From: Maribacter sp. MJ134
GTDB taxonomy: Bacteria; Bacteroidota; Bacteroidia; Flavobacteriales; Flavobacteriaceae
DNA length: 64,000 bases
Assembly: GCF_003970695.1 (NCBI RefSeq)
Contig: NZ_CP034570.1
Coordinates: 930,001-994,000, forward strand
Direction: 5' to 3'
In this document: piece after piece, positions 36,316-45,712 of the stretch
Layout: every line of letters begins with the position of its first letter
Numbering within the stretch: the stretch's first letter is position 1
Notes under the pieces: generated by a model
Database searches by the model: none
What the model saw: only the letters and a program-made list of their open reading frames with translations
What the model was told of the DNA's origin: nothing
Made by a program: the position numbers and the translations under genes

Positions 36316-36966
36316 ATGAACAATATGCACATTGCCACCATAGCAGTAATAGCCGCCAACATCCTTGTTTCATTGAAAGGATTTAACGATTCCCACTTTT
36401 TTGACAGGTATAAATTTGGTATCGGTGCCATAAGGGCCGGGCAAAAAGAACGCATGTTGACTTCTGGTTTTCTGCACGTAGATATAGCGCACCTATTTTT
36501 TAATATGTTTACGCTGTATTTCTTTGCAGATGTTGTAATTGCTTGGTTTGGACCTGCAAAATTTATCATCATTTACTTTATTAGTCTTTTGGCAGGGAGT
36601 TTATTGGCCCTGTTCTTTCATAAAGATGAGCCTTATTATTCCGCGGTAGGGGCGAGCGGTGCGGTAACCGGTATTCTATATGCCGCAATTCTTTTGCAGC
36701 CTAATGACTCCCTGGGCATTATGTTCATTCCTATACCCATTCCGGCATACATCTTAGGAATTGGCTATTTGCTATATTCCATTTATGGTATGAAGAGTAG
36801 AATAGGGAATGTAGGACATACCGCACACTTTGGAGGGGCCATAGGAGGTTATGTAACCACCCTGTTATTCATGCCCAGTCTTTTGCAATCAGACACAGTA
36901 ATGGTACTATTGCTGGCTGTTCCAATTGTACTACTTTTTATTTTGGAAAAACTTGGAAAAATATGA
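36316..36966 (+). CDS. Rhomboid family intramembrane serine protease
   Basis: A 216-residue six-span rhomboid. The catalytic Ser114 is in AVGASGAVTG and His171 in GHTAHFGGAIGG; LHVDIAHLFFNMFTLYFFAD gives the conserved HxxxN-like segment. Both dyad residues are present, so it should be active in cleaving membrane substrates. It is divergent from the lipid A acyltransferase and shares its promoter region. Confidence 0.92.
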   Translation: MNNMHIATIAVIAANILVSLKGFNDSHFFDRYKFGIGAIRAGQKERMLTSGFLHVDIAHLFFNMFTLYFFADVVIAWFGPAKFIIIYFISLLAGSLLALFFHKDEPYYSAVGASGAVTGILYAAILLQPNDSLGIMFIPIPIPAYILGIGYLLYSIYGMKSRIGNVGHTAHFGGAIGGYVTTLLFMPSLLQSDTVMVLLLAVPIVLLFILEKLGKI

Positions 36967-37105
36967 AATTGTAGGAATTAAAATACAATAATTGTATTTT
37001 TTACCATAAAATCATGTAGTTCGTCGAAAAGCATCACACGTTCATAAGAGAAATAGGTTTAGGTCGTTATTGAATGACTTAATAAACCAAATCTTATTTT
37101 CAGTT

Positions 37106-38749
37106 ATGAAAAAAATAGTACTATTAACCGCTGTAGCACTCACGACCCTATCTTCTTGTAGTGATGAAACTACGGTCTTTGAAGAACCTTCAAAAGATGA
37201 CCTGAGGCTAGAAACCAGCGAAACTTTATTAGAGAATAGTATTTTATATGATAATGCAGGTGTACTGGACATATATGATGAAGCCACGGTAACCGGTAAA
37301 AAATCGATTACGGCTAAAAACGACCAAGCAGGTGACTATCCTTTGACCTTGGTAGCACAGGTAGACGTGCCTTCTTTTAACGGAGGTGAAAATCTTACCG
37401 CCTCCCATGTAGATGTTGAAGGGGATTATGCCTATGTATCCTACAATACTGTAGAAGATGGTTATGCCGGTGGCGTAGATATCATAAACGTAAGTGACCC
37501 CAATAATCCTAGGGTAACCTCTAGATTATATTATTCCAATGCGGACATCAATGCAATTGACTATGATAACGGATATATATACTTAGCTGGTGGCGTAGAT
37601 GCGGAAAGGTCGGTGCGTGCCACGGATAATTCTTTTATAGCTAAGATTCAGGCCGCTAATGGCCGAATGAATTTGGATGCGGGAATAAGCTATGGTTTCC
37701 AAGAAGGCTTTAACGCTACGGATGTGGAAGTCTATGGTAGTGAAGTTTTCCTCACCAGTGGACGGGATGGTTTTGTAAAGGCTTACAATAAAGCAGACCT
37801 TTCGTTAACGAAAGAAGCCCCTTTCATGGATTTAAGAGCAGTTGCAATTCAAGATAATTTTGTTGCGGTTCTAGATGCTAGCCAAGGTGTCAGCATTATG
37901 GACCAAAGTTTAAATGTTGTCAGGGATATCGCCATTGATTCCGATTTTGGATTGAATACTAAAAGAACCTTGGATTTCTCTGGTGAACATATTATCGTAG
38001 CCGAGGGCTCAAGGGGCGCTGGAATTTATAATGCCGCTAGCGGAAGCTTTATCGAATATGTGCCTATTCTTTTGAATCCGGATAATGTTGACGATGTTGA
38101 TGAAGTTACCAATGCCGTTGCGACGAATGAAGAAGTTCTATTAATGGCAAATGGTGGTGCTGGTTTATGCCTGTCGGAAGAACAGAATGACAATACCGAT
38201 TTAGTCGGGATAATTCAATTGGAAGGCTCTATCAACTTTGTAGCCTCTAAAGGGGACTATATTTTTGCAGCTTCCGGTAAAGAAGGTTTACAGATCATTA
38301 AGTTAAATAGACCAAATGAAAGTCTCGTTGCAAGATGTGCTAATTTAGCTGCCTATTCCGGTAGTTCTAACTTAACGATCAATAGTGGTAGCGGTGGTGC
38401 TTTTAGAGGGGCAAGAAGATTCAACAACTTTAATGTGGATGGCTCGCTATTGTTATGTGGTTCCTGGACCGTTAGAAATAATGCTACCATTGGTGAGAAC
38501 GCCTTGTTTGAAATGAACGGTACCTTTGTGGTAGGCCGAAACAGTAGAAGAAGAAATGTTATCGTAGATGCGGGTGCTACCTTAAGAGTTGAAGGTAACC
38601 TTACGATTTACGGAGACTTGGTACTGAACGATGGCGCAACTGTTGAATTTATCGGAGACAATTCAGTAGTGAATATCTTTGGAAGTGTTACTAGAAATGG
38701 CAACACTACAGTAGACGGCACCTATAGGGATGTCAGAAATAAGTTCTAA
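37106..38749 (+). CDS. LVIVD-repeat lipoprotein
   Basis: A 547-residue lipoprotein. ATG 37106 gives MKKIVLLTAVALTTLSSCSD with lipobox Cys18; an ATG at 37070 would add 12 residues. Residues about 90-420 contain LVIVD-type blades (GVDIINVSDPNNPRVTSRLY, VVAVLDASQGVSIMD-like segments, GLQIIKLNRP), a beta-propeller found in surface proteins. The last 120 residues (NATIGENALFEMNGTFVVGR, ATLRVEGNLTIYGDLVLNDG) look like a short beta-helix. Function unknown; probably surface binding. Confidence 0.8.
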   Translation: MKKIVLLTAVALTTLSSCSDETTVFEEPSKDDLRLETSETLLENSILYDNAGVLDIYDEATVTGKKSITAKNDQAGDYPLTLVAQVDVPSFNGGENLTASHVDVEGDYAYVSYNTVEDGYAGGVDIINVSDPNNPRVTSRLYYSNADINAIDYDNGYIYLAGGVDAERSVRATDNSFIAKIQAANGRMNLDAGISYGFQEGFNATDVEVYGSEVFLTSGRDGFVKAYNKADLSLTKEAPFMDLRAVAIQDNFVAVLDASQGVSIMDQSLNVVRDIAIDSDFGLNTKRTLDFSGEHIIVAEGSRGAGIYNAASGSFIEYVPILLNPDNVDDVDEVTNAVATNEEVLLMANGGAGLCLSEEQNDNTDLVGIIQLEGSINFVASKGDYIFAASGKEGLQIIKLNRPNESLVARCANLAAYSGSSNLTINSGSGGAFRGARRFNNFNVDGSLLLCGSWTVRNNATIGENALFEMNGTFVVGRNSRRRNVIVDAGATLRVEGNLTIYGDLVLNDGATVEFIGDNSVVNIFGSVTRNGNTTVDGTYRDVRNKF

Positions 38750-38777
38750 AGAGGTATGATATAACAACCTAACAAAC

Positions 38778-38809
38778 AAAAAGCCCGGACAGTTGTCCGG
38801 GCTTTTTTT
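38778..38809 (+). terminator. Strong terminator after the LVIVD lipoprotein
   Basis: AAAAAGCCCGGAC pairs with GTCCGGGCTTTTT around AGTT, and is followed by T residues on the plus strand. The flanking A run also makes it work on the minus strand for the convergent TlpA gene. Confidence 0.9.
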
Positions 38810-38825
38810 GTAATATTTTTTAGCT

Positions 38826-39959
38826 TTAGTTCAGTAGCTCGGCCACCTTTTCCTCCAAGGCCGGTCCCCTTAAGTTTTTCGCCACTATAATACCATTTTC
38901 ATCCAACAAGAACGCCGCGGGAATGGCATCTACGTTGTAGAGCTTTGCAATTTGATCGTCAAAATAGGCAATGTTAGATATATGGTTCCATTCAAGTCCG
39001 TCGTCGGCAATAGCTTTTTTCCAAGCTTCGGCAGTTCTATCCAAAGAAACGCCCACAATATTAAGGCCTTTGTCATGGTATTTATTGTAGACGGCCACAA
39101 CATTGGGATTCTCGGCTCTACATGGTCTACACCAAGCTGCCCAAAAATCCACTAGGGTAACTTTCCCCATAACATCACTTAGTGCTACAGTTTCCCCTTC
39201 AGGATTTGGACCAGAAAATTCTGGGGCTTTTGCTCCGATGGCGGTATTCTTCTCTGCCTCTTCAGATTTTTTCAGTCCTTCAATACCATCTAACACACGT
39301 TTTCCAGGTCTTGAATTTTGAATTTCAGGGCTCAACGCATCGTACATGGTCTGTATTTCTTCATAACCTATAGCTTTGGTGGCTACCGCCCGGTCTAAAA
39401 GCAAGGCCGAAATCAAAGCGTTCGGATTGTTTTTGATATAGTCGAGCTCAAAGCCTTTATATTCTTCTTGGAGTTCCTGCATTTCATCTCTTAACGCTAT
39501 AATGGAAGCTTGTGGACTACCGTCTTTTGTGGCTCTCTGCAAATCCTCTTGAATGGACCTTGCTTTGTTCGACAATGCTCTTGATTGCTCTAGATAGTCC
39601 CTAAAAACATCATTCTGTAATGTTCCCTTTACAACGGCAAAACCCAGACTGTCTTTTTGACCATTAAAATCAATAGTTCCGTTTTCAAGAATAACAGCCG
39701 TGTAACCCTGAGCCTCATCTACAAAGATATAATGTAATTCAGGAGCTGTGGCAGTTCCCTTAAATTGGAACTTACCATTGGCTATGGTAGCCGTATCTAC
39801 TTCTACAGGCTGATTGTTATCCCCTATCTTTTTCAAAAAGACCTTAGTCCCTTCTTCAATTTCACCTCTTAAAGTTCCATCAATGGTGAATCCATCTGGT
39901 TCTTGATTACAACCTACCAATGTAAGTAAACCCAAAAGGAACAGCATGCCATTTTTCAT
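38826..39959 (-). CDS. TlpA-type thiol-disulfide oxidoreductase lipoprotein
   Basis: A 377-residue lipoprotein (MKNGMLFLLGLLTLVGCNQE, Cys17). The N-terminal third (IDGTLRGEIEEGTKVFLKKI) is a DUF4369-like beta domain that often precedes TlpA in Bacteroidota. A helical spacer follows, then the thioredoxin domain with the active site AAWCRPC (Cys277 and Cys280) and a cis-proline region DAIPAAFLLDENG. It should reduce periplasmic disulfides. A perfect -7 box is just upstream. Confidence 0.9.
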   Translation of the reverse strand: MKNGMLFLLGLLTLVGCNQEPDGFTIDGTLRGEIEEGTKVFLKKIGDNNQPVEVDTATIANGKFQFKGTATAPELHYIFVDEAQGYTAVILENGTIDFNGQKDSLGFAVVKGTLQNDVFRDYLEQSRALSNKARSIQEDLQRATKDGSPQASIIALRDEMQELQEEYKGFELDYIKNNPNALISALLLDRAVATKAIGYEEIQTMYDALSPEIQNSRPGKRVLDGIEGLKKSEEAEKNTAIGAKAPEFSGPNPEGETVALSDVMGKVTLVDFWAAWCRPCRAENPNVVAVYNKYHDKGLNIVGVSLDRTAEAWKKAIADDGLEWNHISNIAYFDDQIAKLYNVDAIPAAFLLDENGIIVAKNLRGPALEEKVAELLN

Positions 39960-39981
39960 AAAATCAAATTTTTAGTAGCGG

Positions 39982-39989
39982 CAAAGGTA
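39982..39989 (-). promoter_or_regulatory. -7 box of the TlpA lipoprotein gene
   Basis: The minus strand reads TACCTTTG, a perfect TAnnTTTG match 23 bases before the ATG at 39959. Confidence 0.55.
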
Positions 39990-40011
39990 CTTATATAATG
40001 GCATAAAAAAA

Positions 40012-40037
40012 AGACCCTTGCACAATGGCAAGGGTCT
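40012..40037 (-). terminator. Terminator after the outer-membrane barrel gene
   Basis: AGACCCTTGC and GCAAGGGTCT form a perfect 10-bp stem with a 6-base loop. On the minus strand it is followed by eight T residues. Confidence 0.88.
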
Positions 40038-40057
40038 CTTACTATAGGAAATAGGAT

Positions 40058-40552
40058 TTAAAATAAATAGCGTACGCCAAGTCCTATATCAAAGTCAAAA
40101 TTGTCCGAAAAACCATCGTATCCAATTAAACCAACCTCTGGCCTAAAATCTAACGATAATAGTAAGGGAATATCAAAATGGTATTCAATACCAATGTCTC
40201 CCGCGGCAAAAACAAATACCCCACCGTCATCATTGTTCCCTAGAACAGGACTAAAATCTACACTTCCAAGGCCGCCACCTACACCATAATACCAATTAAA
40301 ACCACCTTCGATGGGTCTCACCCACTGATACAGTCCGGCTAATTTAAAGGCGCTGAAGTTTCTACTATCTCTCCAGCCCAGGTCAAATTCCGCCCTATTC
40401 GTTCGTCCAATCGATTTTTGATAGGATATCTCTGCACCAAAGCCATCACTGTCCCCTAGTCGAAGACCGAGGGCATGATTAGAAATTTCCTGTGCGTTCA
40501 TAGAAATTGTGAATAGGAAAAGAAATCCTGTTAAACATTTTAAAATTTTCAT
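40058..40552 (-). CDS. Small outer-membrane beta-barrel protein
   Basis: A 164-residue exported protein: signal peptide MKILKCLTGFLFLFTISMNA, cleavage after AQE. The mature part alternates hydrophobic and polar residues in eight predicted strands (ALGLRLGDSDGFGAEISYQK, FNWYYGVGGGLGSVDFSP, LSLDFRPEVGLIGY) and ends IGLGVRYLF, with a terminal Phe typical of barrels inserted by BamA. It resembles OmpW/OmpA-like small barrels. Function unknown. Confidence 0.8.
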   Translation of the reverse strand: MKILKCLTGFLFLFTISMNAQEISNHALGLRLGDSDGFGAEISYQKSIGRTNRAEFDLGWRDSRNFSAFKLAGLYQWVRPIEGGFNWYYGVGGGLGSVDFSPVLGNNDDGGVFVFAAGDIGIEYHFDIPLLLSLDFRPEVGLIGYDGFSDNFDFDIGLGVRYLF

Positions 40553-40642
40553 AAGTTCTTCTTTAATTAATGAATAAAATGAGCTTTCTGCATATGTAGC
40601 TCAAACAATAAAACTTAATTTAGTAGCCAAAATTGTGCCAAG

Positions 40643-43555
40643 TTGAATAATAAATTACTCTCCAATCTAGCGACAGACCTAGAGGGCGAATTACTGGATG
40701 ATAAGCTTACGAAAAGTCTATATGCTACAGATGCCTCTGTTTACCGTAAGATACCGATAGCCGTAGCTTTGCCTAAAACCAAGGAAGATATTAAACGGTT
40801 AATACATTTTGCGAATAAAAACGAGATAGGGCTTATTCCCCGTACGGCCGGAACGTCACTTGCCGGACAATGTGTCGGTGATGGAATCGTAGTGGACGTC
40901 TCTAAAAGTTTCACGGAAATTATAGCGCTCGATAAAGAAAAGAAACAAGTTACCGTACAGCCTGGAGTTATTAGGGACGAACTTAATCAGTACCTAGAAC
41001 CCTTTGGACTATTCTTTGGGCCAAACACCTCAACCTCTAATCGCTGTATGATCGGCGGAATGGTGGGAAATAATTCTTCTGGTACAACATCTATTCAATA
41101 TGGTGTTACTAGGGACAAAGTGGTGTCCTTGAAAACAATCTTGTCGGATGGTAGCGAGGCGGAGTTCGGAAGCATTACCAAAACCGATTTCGAAGATAAA
41201 ATCACAAATAACACACTTGAATCATCACTTTATAAGAACATATATAAAGAACTATCAAATAAGCAAATAAAGGATGAAATAGTTGCACAATTCCCAAAAC
41301 CTAAAATTCATAGAAGAAACACGGGATATGCCGTTGACGAATTGCTGAAATCTTCGTTTTTTGGCGGACCTGAAGACGGTTTGAATTTGGCCAGTCTTCT
41401 CTGTGGTAGCGAGGGAACCCTGGCTTTTACCACCGAGATTACCTTGCATCTGGATGATTTGCCACCAAGGCACTCCGCCATGGTCGTTACGCATTACAGA
41501 ACATTAGGGGACTGTCTTTTAGATGTAGCCCCGGTTATGAAACACCCTTTGCAGCTGTGCGAGATGATGGACAAGGTGATTTTGGATTGCACTAAGAACA
41601 ATCGACAACAACTAGCGAACCGATTTTTTGTAGATGGTGACCCGGAAGCCTTATTAATGCTCCAAGTGAGTGCACATAGCGAGGCGGAATTAGACCAACA
41701 GATTTATGAATTACAAGCTACTATTGCGCAATCCGGACTAAGTTATGCCAACCCGGTACTCAAGGGCATTGATATTAAGAAGGCAATAGAACTACGAAAA
41801 GCAGGACTTGGTCTCCTGGGCAATATCGTTGGGGATATGAAGGCAGTTGCCTGTATAGAAGATACTGCGGTGGCACTAGAAGACCTCAAGGATTTTATTA
41901 GTGAGTTTACCCAGATTATGGAAGGTTATGACCAAAAGGCAGTTTACTATGCCCATGCAGGTGCGGGTGAGTTGCATCTAAGACCTATTCTGAATCTTAA
42001 GAAATCCGACGACGTGAAGTTGTTCAGGGCCATTACTACGGATGTCGCAAAACTGACAAAAAAATATAAAGGTTCCTTTAGCGGAGAGCATGGGGATGGT
42101 ATTGTACGTGCGGAGTTTATTCCGTTAATGATTGGGGACAAGAACTATGAACTACTCAAAAGGATTAAGACCTATTTTGACCCAAGCAACATCCTTAATC
42201 CCGGTAAAATTGTAGACCCATATCCTATGGATCAATCGTTTCGTTACGAGATTGACCGAAAAGAACCTGATGTGGCAACCCTTTTGGATTTTTCGGATAG
42301 TGAGGGCATTTTAAAAGCCGCAGAAAAATGTAATGGTAGTGGGGATTGTAGAAAAACACACCACATGGCGGGCGGTATGTGTCCCAGTTACCATGCCACC
42401 AAAAATGAAAAGGATACTACAAGAGGAAGGGCCAATGCCTTACGAGAGGTATTGACCAACCCTGAAAATACCAACGCTTTTGACAGTAAGGAGTTAAAAG
42501 AAGTTTTTGACCTATGTTTAAGTTGTAAAGCCTGCGCTCGCGAGTGCCCCAGCAATGTAGACATCGCAACTCTCAAAGCAGAATTTTTGTATCAACTTCA
42601 GGAAACGAATGGCTATCCCTTGCGAAGCAAACTCTTTGCATACAATACCAAATTGAATAAAATAGGGAGCAAAGTAGCTGGTTTAACGAATACGGTCTAT
42701 GAATCAAAAACACTAGGCGGTTTACTTAAAAATGCGAGCGGTGTTGCGCAAGAAAGAAGTCTCCCAAAAGTCTATAGTTTTAATTTCGATAAATACCTTC
42801 AAAATTTAAAAAAACAACACATTGGTAAAAAACGAAAAGTTGTTTTATATATAGATGAATTTACACGTTTTCTTGATATTGAAGTAGGTAAGGACGCTAT
42901 TGAGGTCTTGGTACGTTTAGGGTATGATGTGGAATTATTTTATGCAGAAAGCGGTAGAACTTTCCTATCCAAAGGGTTTCTAAAGCAGGCCAAAAAATTG
43001 GCTGAGCGGAACAGTCAACATTTATTAGAGTTCAGTAAAAAGGGATGGCCTATTTTGGGGTTGGAGCCGTCCGCTATTTTATCCTTTAGGGATGAATACA
43101 AAAGAATGTCCCAAAACGCTGAAGAGGCGCAACAGATTGCGGACGCTTCTTTTTTAATAGAGGAGTTTTTGGCCAATGAAATCAAGGATAATAAAATCGA
43201 TGCAAGTGCATTCACGGAAGAAGAGAAACAGGTGAAAATTCACAATCATTGCCACCAAAAGGCCTTGAGCAATCAAAAGGTTACGTTTGATGTACTTAAT
43301 CTTCCTAAAAATTACAAGGTTACGATTATCGCATCCGGTTGTTGTGGAATGGCAGGTTCTTTTGGTTACGAAAAGGAACATTACGACGTAAGTATGAACA
43401 TTGGCAGCCTCAAACTATTTCCGGCGGTAAACAAATCCACCTCGGAAACCATAATTGCTGCAAACGGCACCAGTTGTAGGCACCAGATTTTTGATGGTAC
43501 CAAAAGAGTGGCCAAACATCCGGTAAGTGTTTTAAAAGAGGCCTTACTTCCTTAA
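40643..43555 (+). CDS. FAD-linked oxidase fused to Fe-S and CCG domains
   Basis: A 970-residue fusion of a GlcD-like and a GlcF-like protein, with a TTG start. The FAD-binding PCMH domain is at about 30-270 (GLIPRTAGTSLAGQCVGDGI, NRCMIGGMVGNNSSGTTSIQ), the C-terminal oxidase domain to about 540 (FSGEHGDGIVRAEF), then a [4Fe-4S] region (CNGSGDCRKT, CLSCKACARECPSN) and two CCG domains (HNHCHQKAL, SGCCGMAGSFGYE) that hold Fe-S or haem partners. It oxidises a 2-hydroxy acid such as D-lactate or glycolate and feeds the quinone pool. The long form is common in Bacteroidota; the substrate is not readable. Confidence 0.9.
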   Translation: MNNKLLSNLATDLEGELLDDKLTKSLYATDASVYRKIPIAVALPKTKEDIKRLIHFANKNEIGLIPRTAGTSLAGQCVGDGIVVDVSKSFTEIIALDKEKKQVTVQPGVIRDELNQYLEPFGLFFGPNTSTSNRCMIGGMVGNNSSGTTSIQYGVTRDKVVSLKTILSDGSEAEFGSITKTDFEDKITNNTLESSLYKNIYKELSNKQIKDEIVAQFPKPKIHRRNTGYAVDELLKSSFFGGPEDGLNLASLLCGSEGTLAFTTEITLHLDDLPPRHSAMVVTHYRTLGDCLLDVAPVMKHPLQLCEMMDKVILDCTKNNRQQLANRFFVDGDPEALLMLQVSAHSEAELDQQIYELQATIAQSGLSYANPVLKGIDIKKAIELRKAGLGLLGNIVGDMKAVACIEDTAVALEDLKDFISEFTQIMEGYDQKAVYYAHAGAGELHLRPILNLKKSDDVKLFRAITTDVAKLTKKYKGSFSGEHGDGIVRAEFIPLMIGDKNYELLKRIKTYFDPSNILNPGKIVDPYPMDQSFRYEIDRKEPDVATLLDFSDSEGILKAAEKCNGSGDCRKTHHMAGGMCPSYHATKNEKDTTRGRANALREVLTNPENTNAFDSKELKEVFDLCLSCKACARECPSNVDIATLKAEFLYQLQETNGYPLRSKLFAYNTKLNKIGSKVAGLTNTVYESKTLGGLLKNASGVAQERSLPKVYSFNFDKYLQNLKKQHIGKKRKVVLYIDEFTRFLDIEVGKDAIEVLVRLGYDVELFYAESGRTFLSKGFLKQAKKLAERNSQHLLEFSKKGWPILGLEPSAILSFRDEYKRMSQNAEEAQQIADASFLIEEFLANEIKDNKIDASAFTEEEKQVKIHNHCHQKALSNQKVTFDVLNLPKNYKVTIIASGCCGMAGSFGYEKEHYDVSMNIGSLKLFPAVNKSTSETIIAANGTSCRHQIFDGTKRVAKHPVSVLKEALLP

Positions 43556-44394
43556 TGAGTTGCCTTCTCGGTTTTTTCTTTCTTGGAAGTAATTCTTTTT
43601 ACGAGCGTGTTCATATCCATTTCCTTTAACTCGGCATCCATGAAGAATGGTGCAAGCTTGTCATTCTCGTACCTGTAGATTTTCCAACGTTTAAGAGAAT
43701 ATTCCAACGCCGATAAATGCGACACCCAATCGCCAGCATTGAGATACAAGATATTGCCATTGCCGTTCGGTCTTTCTATAATGGTTTTTTCAGGTTGATG
43801 GAGGTAACCACAGACTACGGTATCATAATGATTGGCATTGGCTATATCCGAAACCGTGGACTTAAAACGTTCGGTAAAATCAGTATTCTTCTTCTTATAG
43901 TTGACCGTTTTAGATAAGACGGATTTTGCTATGATGCTTTTTCTTGAAATCCAATGGACTAATTTACTATTGTAACGTAATAGGCCGAAGGCGTGTCTTC
44001 CAAATTTGCGGAACCAGCTTAAATTGAAGAAAGGATGTACCAGAATTGCACCGTGAAAGAAGCCTGTTTTTTTTCCATCTACATCCAACACTAGATTTTC
44101 ATACACTTTTACATGATCTATGAAAAGATCTGTAGGTGCTTTATCATGAATTCCTTTGACATAATGGACTTCAATACCTTCGGAGGCCATGGCATTGATT
44201 TTTTGAATGACCTTGAGATGTGATGGGAGAAAACTATTGGTGTTCAAGGGCCACTGGTCTATGATGGCTCCGTTCAATATCAATGTCCTAGGTTCTATAC
44301 TGTTAAGGTAGACCAAGAGCTCATCGGCATAACACCCATAAGTACCTAGGTGTAGGTCAGATAAAACTACAATATCTAGCTTTCTTTTTTTCAA
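43552..44394 (-). CDS. Calcineurin-like phosphoesterase, LpxH-type
   Basis: A 280-residue metallophosphoesterase: VVLSDLHLGTYG (first metal motif), then LILNGAIIDQWPLN, where GDxxD is changed to GAIID, VHYVKGIHDKAP (GNHD replaced by GIHD), and VVCGYLHQPEKTI with LYLNAGDWVSH. Relatives in Bacteroidota are named UDP-2,3-diacylglucosamine diphosphatases of lipid A synthesis. The first Asp of GDxxD is lost (GAIID) and so is the Asn of GNHD, which may affect metal binding. Its stop shares the four bases TTAA with the convergent dehydrogenase gene. Confidence 0.82.
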   Translation of the reverse strand: MKKRKLDIVVLSDLHLGTYGCYADELLVYLNSIEPRTLILNGAIIDQWPLNTNSFLPSHLKVIQKINAMASEGIEVHYVKGIHDKAPTDLFIDHVKVYENLVLDVDGKKTGFFHGAILVHPFFNLSWFRKFGRHAFGLLRYNSKLVHWISRKSIIAKSVLSKTVNYKKKNTDFTERFKSTVSDIANANHYDTVVCGYLHQPEKTIIERPNGNGNILYLNAGDWVSHLSALEYSLKRWKIYRYENDKLAPFFMDAELKEMDMNTLVKRITSKKEKTEKATH

Positions 44395-44409
44395 GATTCA
44401 AATTTGTCA

Positions 44410-44417
44410 CAAAATTA
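44410..44417 (-). promoter_or_regulatory. -7 box of the phosphoesterase gene
   Basis: The minus strand reads TAATTTTG, matching TAnnTTTG, 16 bases before the ATG at 44394. Confidence 0.55.
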
Positions 44418-44554
44418 AACCTAATGGTATATAGCTTGTATTTAAAGTACGTCATCTTTAAATCAGCAAAGTGTTAAGTAATCCTTACGTACAAGGGCTA
44501 AGTTTAATTTAATCTTAAGTAAGCTCAGTATTTTTCTTTGATGGATTTAAAAAT

Positions 44555-44562
44555 TACCTTTG
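44555..44562 (+). promoter_or_regulatory. -7 box of aroC
   Basis: TACCTTTG is a perfect TAnnTTTG match 22 bases before ATG 44585. A -33 box is not clear. Confidence 0.6.
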
Positions 44563-44584
44563 TTTCTATACTTTTAATGAAGGC

Positions 44585-45649
44585 ATGGCAGGAAATACTT
44601 TTGGAAACCTATTTAGGGTAAGTACGTTTGGAGAATCACATGGTAAGGCAATAGGAGGCGTCATAGATGGGTGTCCCTCCGGGATAGTTCTGGATATGGA
44701 TGCGATTCAGAAAGATTTGGATAGACGCAAACCAGGACAATCGGCCATTGTGACGCAGCGTAAGGAACCGGACGAAGTTGAATTTTTCTCCGGCATATTC
44801 GAAGGGAAGACCACAGGAACACCAATAGGATTCGCTATCCATAATACAAATCAAAAATCCAAGGACTACGGCCATATCAAGGACTCGTACCGTCCTTCTC
44901 ATGCAGATTACGTATACGATAAGAAATATGGTTTCAGGGACTATCGCGGTGGCGGAAGAAGCTCCGCCCGGGAAACGGCAAGTAGGGTAGTGGCCGGTGC
45001 TGTAGCCAAGCAGTTTCTTAAGGGTGTAGAAATTAACGCTTTTGTTTCCCAAGTTGGAGTACTAAAACTGGAAAAAAGCTATTTGGATTTGGACCTTTCT
45101 TTAACCGAGTCCAATGACGTGCGTTGCCCGGACCCGGAGACAGCCAAAAAGATGGAAAACTACATCAAATCGATTAAAAAAGAAGGAGATACCATTGGCG
45201 GAATTATTACCTGTGTGGCAAAGAATGTACCTGTCGGCCTTGGAGAACCCGTTTTTGATAAGTTACATGCCGAATTGGGGAAAGCAATGTTATCCATCAA
45301 TGCCGTTAAAGGTTTTGAATATGGCAGCGGATTCGAAGGCGTAACGATGAAAGGAAGCGCGCACAATGACCAATTCAATTCGGATGGTTCTACCAAGACT
45401 AATTATAGTGGTGGTGTACAAGGAGGAATAAGCAACGGAATGGACATTTACTTTAATGTCGCTTTCAAACCCGTAGCCACGGTCATACAGGCTTATGAGA
45501 CAATCGATAAAGCAGGTAATACCGTGAAAACCCAAGGAAAAGGCAGGCATGACCCTTGTGTCGTGCCAAGAGCGGTACCTATAGTCGAAGCGATGACCGC
45601 TATGGTTCTGGCAGATTACACCCTTTTGAACAGAACTATTAAATTATAG
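44585..45649 (+). CDS. aroC: Chorismate synthase
   Basis: A 354-residue Aro[21 protein letters not shown] is the canonical start, with [34 protein letters not shown] and [20 protein letters not shown] (FMN and EPSP binding), and the C-terminal [20 protein letters not shown] block. It makes chorismate from EPSP with reduced FMN as cofactor. It stands alone with its own -7 box; other aro genes are not in the window. Confidence 0.97.
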   Translation: MAGNTFGNLFRVSTFGESHGKAIGGVIDGCPSGIVLDMDAIQKDLDRRKPGQSAIVTQRKEPDEVEFFSGIFEGKTTGTPIGFAIHNTNQKSKDYGHIKDSYRPSHADYVYDKKYGFRDYRGGGRSSARETASRVVAGAVAKQFLKGVEINAFVSQVGVLKLEKSYLDLDLSLTESNDVRCPDPETAKKMENYIKSIKKEGDTIGGIITCVAKNVPVGLGEPVFDKLHAELGKAMLSINAVKGFEYGSGFEGVTMKGSAHNDQFNSDGSTKTNYSGGVQGGISNGMDIYFNVAFKPVATVIQAYETIDKAGNTVKTQGKGRHDPCVVPRAVPIVEAMTAMVLADYTLLNRTIKL

Positions 45650-45712
45650 GTTTTCTTTTTTGGACATATACCTCTCAAAATGGTATCTTACTGACCTAAT
45701 GTAAATTTAGGT

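Noticed and set aside
44636..45052. 138-residue open frame on the minus strand
   Set aside because: It lies entirely inside aroC on the other strand, has low-complexity codon use, and no family features.
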